A DNA stretch of 64,000 nucleotides from Limnephilus marmoratus (taxonomy: Eukaryota > Arthropoda > Insecta > Trichoptera > Limnephilidae): positions 34,693,019-34,757,018 of the forward strand of contig OU862920.1 of NCBI GenBank assembly GCA_917880885.1. The letters run 5' to 3'. Shown here piece after piece: positions 33,517-45,000 of this stretch. Position 1 is the stretch's first letter. Each line of letters starts with the position of its first letter. Both the position numbers and the translations under genes were made by a program. The notes beneath the pieces were generated by a model. It searched no databases. It worked only from the letters and a program-made list of their open reading frames with translations, and was not told the DNA's origin.

Positions 33517-34139
33517 AAAAAAGAATTACGTAAGTTACTTCACCACAGCTGGTCACTCGACTACGGGGCAATAAAACTGATCATCAAACCGTGCGAAGGT
33601 CGATAGGATGTTGATATTTTCATCGTTATTTCAAGGATAATATGTGACTTGGAAAATGGAATGTATGTAAATCCTACGACTTGCTTCTATCCCTGGAGCT
33701 AACGGAGAGAACACTCCACTGAGTCATTCACCAATACCTTGCCAAGATACTAAACTCTGTGTTTTGTATGCGGAGCAATGAGTTATATGGATTACTCAGA
33801 GAATCGTAACATCCATTTTGATTAGGCATAATAATAACCAAAAATTATTTGCGTATCAGTGGCCGTGTTTCGGGGCGGTACCCAAACATACGATATTGTA
33901 GAATTATAGAAAAATATACTAATATCTGAGTCCAGACTCTCAGAAGCCTGCGATACACACACTAAATGATTTCATACCTATACTTTATTTTACCACTTTG
34001 ACGACTTAACTATTAATTTCCTTTTTGGGAAGTTGTGCGATCTGTGGAGCGTAAAACCAAAAATATACAAGTGGTTCAAACAAAATAACATTATTTCATT
34101 TAATCTACGAATAAATAGTTTTATCCATAAAATAAAAAT
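33517..34139. other. Unassigned intergenic stretch
   Basis: No gene or element recognised. Confidence 0.3.
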
Positions 34140-35105
34140 AAATAAATAAGTGTTTATTCCAGTATGTGGGGAGGAGAGTGCAATCCCACACATGCCATAA
34201 GGGTATAATATAAACATACATGTACAAAGTATTTGAAAGGAAAAAAAAGAAAAAGAAGTTGGATATGAATGTACACGAAACAAAAAAAGATAATAAGCTA
34301 ATAGTAGTAAATGGAAAACAAAAGAAATAATAATATTAAGCTTTCAGGATTCTGTGAGCACGTAAGGAGCCAGTATTTTTCTCCAGTGTGCATCAATACT
34401 GGATGATGGACTGATGCGGGCTTCCATGACGAGGATGTTTCCAGAGCTGCTTATCCTTTCCCTCATTCCTGCCACCCTGGATCTAATAAGGGCTGCAAAG
34501 CCAGGAACTCGCCCCTCCGTGAACATCCGGGAAGCGCTGCAATATCTGGGGAGACCAAACATTATGCGGAAGGCGTTGTTATACTGAACTCGAAGTCTTT
34601 CTATACTACTCTTCTTGTAGTTTGCCCAGAGTTCAGATGTATACAGTGTTGCGCAGAAGGAAAGGAAGAGCGTCCTTTTTACAGCAGTACTGCAAAGGAG
34701 GAATCTTCTACTGAGCATGTTTGCTTTTACACTGAGAGCTCTTCTTTGCCTATCGATGTCGTCATCGTCCATCAGATTACTGGTGATTATGTGTCCAAGG
34801 TATTTAGTTCCTTCAGTCACCTGCAGGTTCACACCAATCAGGGTAGCTGGAGGAATATTTTTTGGTCCTTGTCCATATCTTACGACCAGTAGAGCCGTTT
34901 TAGTGGGGTTGTATTGCATGTTTGTTTCTTCAGCAAACTCTTCGCAGATCTTTAAAAGAATTCGTAGGCCCCTTATGAATGGTGCCATCAATACCATGTC
35001 GTCCGCATAACTGATGTTGTTCAGAAACTGTCCTCCAATTTGGCAGCCTACCCCTGCATTGTTTAGCCTGTCGGTGAGTTCGTCCATGTACAGGTTGAAT
35101 AATAA
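34140..35105 (-). mobile_element. 5'-truncated LINE with open reverse transcriptase C-terminal half
   Basis: A minus-strand frame, open from about 35105 to the stop at 34344, reads LLFNLYMDELTDRLNNAGVG, then the catalytic SYADDMVLMA, TKYLGHIITSNLMDDDDIDR, the thumb region, RVQYNNAFRIMFGLPRYCSA and a C-terminus ending APYVLTES. This is the palm-to-end part of a non-LTR reverse transcriptase. The 3' UTR ends with a GGAATAAACAC-type tail at 34140. The first half (endonuclease and fingers) is missing; the break coincides with a MITE B copy at 35109. The long open frame suggests a recent insertion. Confidence 0.85.
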
Positions 35106-35108
35106 AAA

Positions 35109-35425
35109 AACTTCGAATGCAGCTTACACGCGATTGAAGCGAAACTTTACCAAACAATCTCAACCAATACTTGAAAAATGAGGTCGTAATCAAAGCGACC
35201 AATGAGCGCAGACCAGCGTAATTTCCGTTTCACATCTCAACCAATAGGAGCCTTTAAAAGTGACATCATAATCAAAGCGGTCAATGAGCTCAGTTGATGC
35301 GTCGCAGGTGCAGTAATCGCCATTTCGAAGTGAAAACTTTTTTAGCACCGTTGTGATTTGAAAGTGCTCCATAGCCTCTTGTCTACTTTTGTTTTCTGAA
35401 GGTTTCACTTCTACTGCGTGTTGCA
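35109..35425. repeat. MITE B copy (+) joined tail-to-tail with MITE A copy (-)
   Basis: From 35109 to about 35320 the text is family B on the + strand (GAAGCGAAACTTTACCAAAC, CCAATGAGCGCAGACCAGCG). At 35322 it switches to family A on the minus strand (GAAGTGAAAACTTTTTTAGC, ACCGTTGTGATTTG), ending near GGTTTCACTTCTACTGCG. Both families share their ends, so the pair behaves as one composite. Confidence 0.65.
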
Positions 35426-35619
35426 CACTCTGCATTTTTTTTGGTGAGTATTCTCTAAGGAAATGTATAAATTGCGTAGGTACTTTTTTATTAGCCACAA
35501 AGAAAATTATAATTATTGTTTAATAAGGGTTACATTTTTTTTGTAAGACGGTGGTACTAAATTACCTACTATAATACCTATTACAAAAATTCCACCTAAT
35601 AATATTTATTTTATTACTA

Positions 35620-36088
35620 GCTGGTTCCCGGCATGCGTTGCTATGCCATTTAATAAATAAATTGTTTCTCCCTGCGTGTCCCTTCCGCCTCCCCTTCCCC
35701 TCGCGTTCCCACTCCGATTCCTCCACCTTCCCTCTCCCCACTCCACTCCCCCCCTTCCCGCGTCTCGCGAATCCCCCTCCCGAGTTCTCCTTCCTCCTCC
35801 CAGGTTACCCTTTCCCCTCCCGTATTCGCCTATCCCCCCCCTTCCGATTTCCCCTCCCCCCTCCCGCATTCCATACTTTCATTCCCGGTACATTCAGTTA
35901 TCAACCAGCTCGCATGCCACCTATTGCAATTTTTTTCTACAAATTTCATAATGCCAGAGCTTGTATATGTTATTCTGATGTATGAGCTATATTATTGTAA
36001 AGTTTCATTAAAATCCATTAAGTAGGTTTTGCGTAAAAGAGTAACAAATGTACAATACAAACTTTCGCATTTATAATATTAGTAAGAT
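35620..36088 (+). repeat. Retroposon-type repeat with a long CT tract
   Basis: It begins CTAGCTGGTTCCCGGCATGC, contains a pyrimidine tract from about 35670 to 35870 and ends with the tail AAACTTTCGCATTTATAATA, TTAGTAAGAT. It shares the head and CT tract layout with 61755-62450. The apparent 87-115-codon proteins here are low-complexity Pro/Leu/Ser translations of the CT tract. Confidence 0.65.
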
Positions 36089-36277
36089 TAAAGATGACTT
36101 CTGAAGGATTCCTTCGAGAATCAAAAGAATTTCCTTCCCAAAGATGTAAAATATAACGACGTCAAAATTCACGTTTCTCACCGGCAGAATCATTGGCAGG
36201 TCGGTCCTGTACATGGTGTTCCATTCTGATGTCGCTTCGGAAGACTCGTAATATTTGACAAGAGATTAAATTTTAAT

Positions 36278-37099
36278 AATAGGCCACTTGCATGGATTTC
36301 ATAACGACTTGGAAAAATCGTGTGGATAGATCTTTTGACTAAGACTACGAAAGTGTAAATTTTTTTAGAAATGTACAGTTTTTTATTTTTAAATAAATAA
36401 ATCCATTATTTGGGCTCGTGACGTCACTACATGAAAATGTCCCGTCTCCGAAAATGTTCCTATTAATTTTGTAAAATTCCACACTGATTTATTTTTTTTA
36501 CATGGCATCACTTTGATTTCAGGCGAATTTTTTAATTTGACATTTAACGTTCACTGGATTTAATGTTTGTTCTCTGCGAACTTATCATTTTGTTTGACTT
36601 TTTGACAGATGTTATGAAAAGAACCCCGTACATTTTAGATCTCGGTACGTGTTTTATAGGTATAATGGTTATGGTGCTGATTTCAACAAAATCAAATTTT
36701 ATAATATTCTTATTATTATTATAATTTACAAGTACAAGTATATTACATTGGATTTAGTAATATATACGTCGTACATTGTAATAATTTATGGTCAATAAGA
36801 TGGATCAAGGAAAAAATATTTATGAGATGTAATATTTTTGATTTGCCTCGTTATTCTCCTGTGCCATTCGTGTGGAAAACGTTCTTTTTTTTAAATGATT
36901 TTCGGATAATTATCGTTTTTTCACACCTACAAAATTATGTCCCGTCTTTCCGGTTTATAAAAATAGGTCTGATTTTTCGGATTGAAATTTTCATAAAATC
37001 ACCAGGGTTTCAAAAATACTATTAAAAAAAAATAGAGAATGTCTTAGAATATTTGCCTAAACCGGAATTTTTTTTTAAATGTGACGCAAGTGGCCTATT
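36278..37099. mobile_element. Terminal-inverted-repeat element, copy 2
   Basis: This is the same element as 20772-21636: ends AATAGGCCACTTGCAT and inverse, length 822 bp. The duplicated inverted arm found in copy 1 is absent here, so this copy probably shows the original state at that site. No transposase frame is intact. Confidence 0.75.
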
Positions 37100-37439
37100 A
37101 AGCTGGTGACGGCAAACCTCTAACATAATGAACTTCAAAGAGTGCAATTCAATGTAACTATGATTATGTATAATTCAAGCAGGAACGTTTAAGCTGGAAC
37201 CACTGTTTGTGGCCAAAATGTATGTTTGTGGTAATTTCATTTGATAACAAAGGGGCGGTTTTATGATTTACTGTCACAATATGGAAGATTTTTTTTATTA
37301 TGTGGATTCCTTTTTAACGAAGCGGGTCCAGTTTTGACAGTTTTCACAATTTCCACGATAAAGTTACTAATGTAATTATTGTTATCTTTTGTTGATATAT
37401 ATTTGTTAAATCAATTTTTTTAAACTTTAATATCTTTTA
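37100..37439. other. AT-rich intergenic stretch
   Basis: No gene recognised. Confidence 0.3.
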
Positions 37440-37660
37440 ATTTGGAAGGCGGGTATTCGTACCGCAGCACCGGGAACCATTTATTGGATAACCAACACCT
37501 CTGCCCTAGTGGTTCCATACTTTTGGTGAATTAGCAGGGCGTGATATATCGCCTTGCACAGCAGTTGGATGGGTGGATTTATACGTCCGTTACTTTTGGA
37601 CACATTGACCCCAGATTTCTACCCACCCCTCATATCTTTTCCTTCATAGAACGTCATCTC
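37440..37660 (-). repeat. Dispersed repeat family D copy, partial
   Basis: It shares GGGAACCATTTATTGGAT, AACCAACACCTCTGCC and the later CATCCATCC-type phrase with the other D copies, in reverse orientation. Confidence 0.55.
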
Positions 37661-38780
37661 CTTCCTTTGCAAAAAAAAAACTCTACACAGCGTCCTTAAA
37701 AAAACATTTTTATTTTGTAATAGTGTTATATACCTCCCCATCATGCATTTCTCCCCAGGGCAGACAATTTGAAACGGTACATGCCGCAAACGAATACCTG
37801 GCATTCACTCGTTGCTTCACTCCATTCAAGTATTTGATTCACTTGATAGGTTCGTATTCCTGGGACTTCCAACCTCATCTTATCTGTTTACATACCTACC
37901 TATTTATCTTGACTTCTTTCGATGTTCACCTTCACAGGGTTTCCAAGCCATGCATTGTTTTTCCACCTCTCTTGCACCACCACTTTAAAACCAACCAATA
38001 CAACGTGTCCTTTCTCGCCGTATATCAAATTGGGACATTTTTAAGAAGCCTCAAATAATTGGAAATTTGTCTTGTAAAATACGGCTAAATCCGATAGACT
38101 GAATATTTTCCTATTAGGTTTTAAAGTTTCAACTTTGTGTAGTGAACAGTGCTTCCATTAATCGGGCTAGTGGTATGCAACTATCATTGTAGTTTTACGC
38201 AACTACTCCTTTGTTTTCCATGGTACCTAAGCAATTATCGATAAACAAACCAACGTTTACAAAGTCAAGCATGGCTCCTTCCGCATTTGCCCCGTTGTGT
38301 TACAATGTTAGAAATTTGTCGTAATATAGACGTATTTGATTCGATAATATTGTTTATAACAAAGAAATATTGTCAAAATAAAACGGTACATTCATTCCAT
38401 GGACGAAAATTGATGACATGATGATTAAATACAACGAAAGAGTGATGTGTCTGCAGACAAAATATATTAACATTGTATAAAGACCAAACAGGTTCCTCGT
38501 ATGTTGAGCAGTGACAATTTAGATCAAATAGCCATATAGACCAATCTAATAATTAAAATTAAGGTATGAAGATGGTTTAAGTAAAACAGAAACCAGAAAA
38601 TTATTGGTAAAGGATGTTTTCATGAGTTAGCGGAGTAAAGTATTTGGCAAAGGGGTGGACCGCTGAGAAAGGAAGAACTTCCTGATGTCGTGATGGAGGA
38701 GGCTGCTTGAGTTTGGATGGGTGGCGGAGGGAAGTGGTAGGAAGAGCTAGCCTCCAGGCCAGGTGCGCTGGAGCACCTGC
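37661..38780. other. Upstream flank of Prm
   Basis: No gene is recognised. This is where upstream muscle control elements would be expected, since the Drosophila paramyosin gene uses upstream enhancers. I did not find a perfect MEF2 site (YTAWWWWTAR) by eye in the last 500 bp. From about 38640 the DNA becomes GC-rich. Confidence 0.35.
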
Positions 38781-38792
38781 GAGGACCCTGCC

Positions 38793-38799
38793 TATAAAA
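38793..38799 (+). promoter_or_regulatory. Prm: TATA box of the Prm promoter
   Basis: TATAAAA lies in a GC-rich stretch (CCTATAAAAGGCGGG) 158 bp before the start codon. Transcription would be expected to start about 25-30 bp downstream, near 38825, giving a 5' UTR of roughly 130 nt without an intron. A separate TCAGTC initiator-like motif at 38903 is not correctly spaced from this TATA box. Confidence 0.7.
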
Positions 38800-38956
38800 G
38801 GCGGGCGGGTAACCCGATAGCCGCGGCTGGAATAGCCGCCTAGAATAGACGCGCATGCGCACGCAGAGAAGCCTGGCGCCGACAGCGCGGCCGTCGCGGC
38901 GCTCAGTCGAGCCGAGACCGGCATTCTGTTGTGAGCGGAGCGGCGCAGTCCACATC

Positions 38957-39073
38957 ATGTCGTCCTCAGCAGTAGCCAAGACCTCCAAGTACTCGTACCG
39001 CTCGACGGGAGGCGGGAGCGCCGACGTCAGCATCGAATACAGCGCCGACCTGAGCGCGCTCTCCAGATTGGAG
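38957..39073 (+). CDS. Prm: Prm exon 1, residues 1-39
   Basis: Start [17 protein letters not shown]; non-helical head and first heptads up to SALSRLE. Donor GAG/GTGCGC, phase 0. Confidence 0.95.
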
Positions 39074-42000
39074 GTGCGCCCTATTCCCTAACGTGACAAG
39101 TGCTTTGTGAAGTGTGTCGTATACATATATAATACCCTGTGTGTGGTGCACCCCGAATATAAGATATCCATGTTTTCTTTTTCAGGACAAGATTCGTCTG
39201 CTTCATGACGATCTGGAATCCGAAAGGGAGTTGCGCCAGAGGGTAAGAACACCTTCGCCAGCGTCTAACGAGTGTGAACTCAGCTTTTCGCTACTAACTA
39301 AGTCCGAGCTGTCAACGCGAAACTCGAACTTTGCCTAAGCGTGGATCGCTCTACCTAAGTTGCTTGTGAAGTGTGAATTGTAACAACGAAGAACAAAGGA
39401 TTATTGTGCTTATATGATAAGTTCTACTTCTAAGTTAAAACATATCGCTTCGCCCCACTTTCGAAAGATCGGCTAACAATTAAAACAACGAAAAAATTAT
39501 GCTTAAGGAAAACCATTCTAAATTGTGCTTAAAACGAAATATTTGCAGACTATTTAATTGCTTAAGTTGAAAACCTTATAATTTACAAACTTCTTACTGT
39601 CCCTTCTATAACCCAAATATGTTTTTCCCTCATTAATAACATATATTAAAGCAGTTTGCCGTTACTAAAACTAAAAAAGTTCTCGGTGGTTATATTTCGT
39701 AGCGAGTGGAATGTGCAAATGTAAATAGATATAAATATAGCCAACCAAATCCTCATTCGGGAAGTGGCGATGGTGAAACCGTATATCTTCCGCGCGCTAT
39801 TTCTGGCCGCCCGCGGCCGCTGGTCACAGCGAGTTCGCTCGGCGATCCTTGGTCGCCGCGCGTCAGCCGAACCTGATCAAATCACATAACTTCCAGCCAA
39901 TTCTGCCTTTTCTCCAACAACAACTTCTCACCGATTATTGCAAATAAATGCAATAACCGATCTTTTCTCAACAATTCTTCTAATGAAAAATTCAAAATTT
40001 ATTAGTTTTACAATTCACGCTATATTTGTGGAAATAGGTTTTTTTACGTTTTGGTGACATTTAAGCGAAAATGTGTTCAGACAGCTGTCAATGCATTTTT
40101 GATAACATGCTTAATCTTTAACATGTTTTGAATATCTTTAAAATTAATTTTATAGTTTTTCATAAAATGTTTATCGGGCTTATGAATCACCAATTCAAGA
40201 AATTTCACTCAACCCTCTCAGGTACCATTAAATTTAATATTAATTTAATATGTACCATTTGCATAATCATAATGTTTGCTACACCGTTCAAATTTTCATG
40301 ATTATAAAGATTTTTATGATTTTCGATATTTTCATTTTTTTTTTTCAACTTTTCAACAATTCTTTTCCACCATTGAAATATGATTAGGAAGGGGTTAACA
40401 TATGTTTTTGCTATTTTTGTTTTTGATGCTGTGACTAAAACCATGAATAAAACTGTTTTTAATTGTTTTGTTGAAATTACTTGGCATGTTTGTATTTTTC
40501 ACTTAATAAATCCATTTATACATATTACCTGATTGTTTTCCATAAAACATCATCACATAATCACAACAAAATATTATGAATCATCATTGGAGTTAAAACA
40601 TATTTTTTTGAAAGCGGTTTTCAAGGCACATGACTTTTAAGTATTTATTTTGAGGATTTCAAGTTACGCAATGACTGACGGACAACAGTGAAGATCTACT
40701 TTTAAAAATATTCTGAAATCGATTACAAGGTCGATAAACAATACTAAGGACTATCTTTGTATCCTAGAAGTGGGCCTTAACTTCATTTTACTTCAATGAC
40801 GTCTAACAATAACATTTACTTCACTTAAAAATAAATTGGGGTTTTCAAGAATCTTGGTTAAATTTTTGAGTATTCATCAAAATTATAACCACAAGCGTGC
40901 GATATTTGGAAAACGTAACAAGGAATTTCGTCGTTTTATATCATAAATCCTTTAGAGGTATCAAATCAATCCACATTTCTTTTTCAAAAATATTTCGGAT
41001 AGAATTCTTTTGGTTAATTTTAAATGCACATCTATTTCACTTTATTTCTGGGTAGTACCATTGTCAGGATTGCGCAAGTCGGCGCGTGGAGTGCGTGGGA
41101 AGGCGTGAGCAAAATCCACAGTTTCAGTGGTTCAGCCGTTCCACTGATTCAGCTGTTCCATTTCGGGAAAGCTGCCTCCGCTAGTTGAATGTGCGCCAAG
41201 TGACCTTGCGTGTTGAATAACTGGGGAAATTCGACACAAACAATTAAGTCCGGCCGCCTAGAATATTCCGTCTATTTGAGTTCCAATGACTTACCTCTCT
41301 GGACCTGCAGCGGCCGGAAGCCTGCCAGACCCGGTTATGACAAGGGACGTTAATAATACCTGGCGGGTTATAAATATAAAGATGTACACTATGTTCATGT
41401 ACACGTATGACTCAATACTGGAAATGTGGTGCTTACCCACCGTGCTTTTCCACCATTTTATTACAATTAATTAAATCTGGTTCTATGTAAAATTAGTCAT
41501 AATATACCTACGTATTATATCTATCACCGCATTTCTGCAGAAAGCTTCAGCGGAAAAAATCAGTTTGATGACCGGTCAGTTCTGCTAATACTATGAAAAA
41601 TGTTTTTTGTAAAACGGATAAGCTTTGTAACCCCATTTTTATTTGCTAACTTTAACAGATACTTTGACAACCGAGCTTGATATGATTTCAAAGTTATTTT
41701 GAGTTATTTCATTATTTTTTTTAATCTGAGGAAAATTGCTTACCAGCGCCATCTATAACACGTTATTCCGTTAAAATTTTCTTAATAATTTATTACAAGT
41801 TATTTCATTATTTTTTTCATCTGGGGAAAATTGCTTTCTAGCGCCATCTATAACACGTTATTCCGTTAAAATTTTCTTAATAATTTATTACAAGTTATTT
41901 CTAAGTTATTTCATTATTTTTTAATCTGAGGAAAATTGCTTTCTAGCGCCATTTGTAACATGTTATTCCGTTAAAATTTTCTTATTAATTTCAACATTGA

Positions 42001-45000
42001 TTTCGCAGAGCCGGTGATTTCAACTTATGAGTAATAATTTAGTTGCTTCAAACTTAGCGTTTCAAGTAATTTATGAATTTTGTGAATGTTTACACTTTCG
42101 TTGGAATTTAAAAATTATAAATTTATTAGTCTTCAATGATATTATTGGATACACGCGTGTCCATTAGATAGTGGCTTTTTGATTATTTGCATGGGATATC
42201 TTAAAATACGAATAACTTTCTTTTCTTATTGACGATTTGTTAAGGACTTCATATTGATCCCAGAAAGTTTTAACTATTAAAATACGAATTTGTTACAAAC
42301 TGGTGGGGAATTATAACACGATTATAATCATGCAATATTATTTACTGGACCATCCCGGTCGAAAATCATTTCACAAGTAGTGACATCTGGCGGATATAAT
42401 TACTAAGAAAATACAGAGTACTTTGCATCTGCAAAAATATATATAGGAACTCATAGATTGGTTTTCCTATTAACAGTATTTATTTCTGCAGATGATGAAT
42501 GGCTCAATACAAATTTATGTAACGCTTCAATAATGCTAAAAGGATGTTGTAAATGTGCAACATAATATTTAACAAGGGAAGAGTGCAGCTTCTGAAATAT
42601 TGAGCTTTGTTTGAGAAAAATGTTTTTTTTACTGAATTCTTTCTCATAAATCTGTGTTGTTCTTTTAGATCGAAAGGGAAAAAGCCGACCTCAGCGTCCA
42701 AGTGATCCAGTTGTCGGAACGCCTTGAAGAAGCTGAGGGTGGTGCCGAAAGCCAGGTAAACACCACTCAACATCTCTTATCCTTCCATCATTCACGATCA
42801 TCCCAATTCATTGTCACTTGAATCAATCAATCAAATCATACTTCCATTAAATTATAAAACTTAAAATCCTGATGATTTTTTTCAGTTGGTTCTGATTTTG
42901 AAAATTGACATAATCAACAATTTGATTACACTAATTTTGGTTTTTAAAGTGTCTTCTGCAAAAATGTTTTAAGCATTTTCAACTGAAACAGAAATTTATA
43001 GAAATTATTTGAAATATAAATTATATAATGTTAGATTACAATTTTAATCCACAATATTTTATTTTTATTTTAAAAAACATTTTTATTAATTAATATGCAT
43101 TCATTCATAAATTCATGCTCTCATTTTTGAAGGATGTGGAAACAGGTAAAGCACATATTTATAATTTAATTTAAGTTAAAATAAGAAGACCATTATTTTT
43201 ATGTATTAAAATTATTTCTTCCTCAAACATAATATGTCAGTCGACTGACAGCACGATTTTTTATTTTTTTAAATTAAAGGTAATATATTTTACAAACCAA
43301 GTATGAAAATTTAAATAAATGGTATTCTCCGTCAAAACGATAATAATCAAAATTTATAATTTTTTGATAATACTTAGTAATGTTTTTTTTTTAATTCCGG
43401 AAATGAATGGTTTTTATTAAACAAATTGGAATATTTACTATCTGACATGCGATGTAATGCGAATATATACTGTTTCTGAAAATGTATTGTTATTTGCTGA
43501 TGGAATTGCGATAATCATATTTTTTCACAGCTTTGACGATTTGGTACGCAGATATTGCAGTTTTGGAGCAGACCAACACTAATTTACTATTTTATTATAA
43601 TTGCTGTTTTTATTTATTATGATATCTAACGCGACATTCTCTCTTTCCGTAAATGTTTTCACCGTAGAAATTACTTTAAATCTAAATATATATATATATA
43701 TAATTTTACTCTTACTTGAAACTATTTAGACTCAAAAAATAATTTTGATATTTAATGTGTGCTGAATGTAGACGTCCCTTTACGGACATGTTGAATATCT
43801 TCAAAACAATATTTCAAAACAAACAACGAAATAGATTGCAATAAAAATCAGATAAAATTTTATCCGTTACAGAATAGGCGCCAGTAAACTTCATCAATAT
43901 TTCTAAAACATATAAAAATTATATTATTCATAAAAACAAACCATCATAATAATAATATTCAATTAGTGTAAGGGCATGTGAAAGGCGATCATAAAGTAGA
44001 TTGTGTTTAAAGTCTTTTCCAGCTAACGTGGTTGTCCTTTGAATGTTTGCAGTTCGAGATTAACAGGAAGCGCGACACCGAGTTGGGAAAACTTCGCAAG
44101 CTGCTTGAGGATGTGCACCTCGAGTCCGAGGAGACAGCCCATCTGCTGAAGAAGAAGCACCAGGAGATCGTCGTCGACTTCCAGGAACAGATTGATGTCC
44201 TCTCCAAGGCGAAGGCCAGGTTAGCATCAGGAGTCAAACCAAACACCCCCAAGAACTAGTGAACTTGAAACTTGAACAATGAATTCATGTAAAATCGCTA
44301 TAATTTTTCAAATGGAACCATAGTTACATAAGTTGGTTTTCCCAAATCACGTTCTGCTATAACACAAAATTGTTAAATTTTCGACTCCGCTAGTTACTGG
44401 TGTAGTAAGTAAGAAAGTATTATTAAGACTTCGAATTTAAGTTAGTTTTACACGGCAGTGCTTTCCAAAAACGCACATACGATAAATTAATAATTCATTG
44501 TAGCATGGAACATACAACGACAAAATTTTAAATTTATTTCAAAAATGAAAAGCAATTTACTACCTCAAAAAAAATATCAATTAATAATATTTTTTAGTCT
44601 CAAAAAACATAAAATATGACCAAAAAATCAAAATTTTAAATATGACTAGCGATTGATTGTTAAATTTTATATGCATGCACATATTTTTAAATGCGATGTT
44701 ATAATATGATGCGATGCGAAAATTATAATATTTATATAACATGATATTTTCCCTGTGTTTATGTGCGATGTTTTTTTTTCTGAAGAGCGATTGACTCACG
44801 ACAATTAATAACATTGCTGTGAAAATAATTTTGTGACATGTTTTTTTTTATTATTTGGTTTCAGCATTTGTAAATGATTATTTGCTAAGTTACATACTAT
44901 GTCTTTGCATTGCGAATGATACGATAATTTTGCTATTATGTGGTACCTAAGATAATATTATGTTTTCATATAAAAAATAATAATATTCCAAGTAAAATAT

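Noticed and set aside
35638..35985. Pro/Ser-rich proteins of 91-115 codons
   Set aside because: Translations of a CT tract in a retroposon; the same happens at 61771-62148.
38601..39033. Minus-strand frames of 107 and 137 codons
   Set aside because: They cover the GC-rich Prm promoter and exon 1 in antisense; composition explains the lack of stops.
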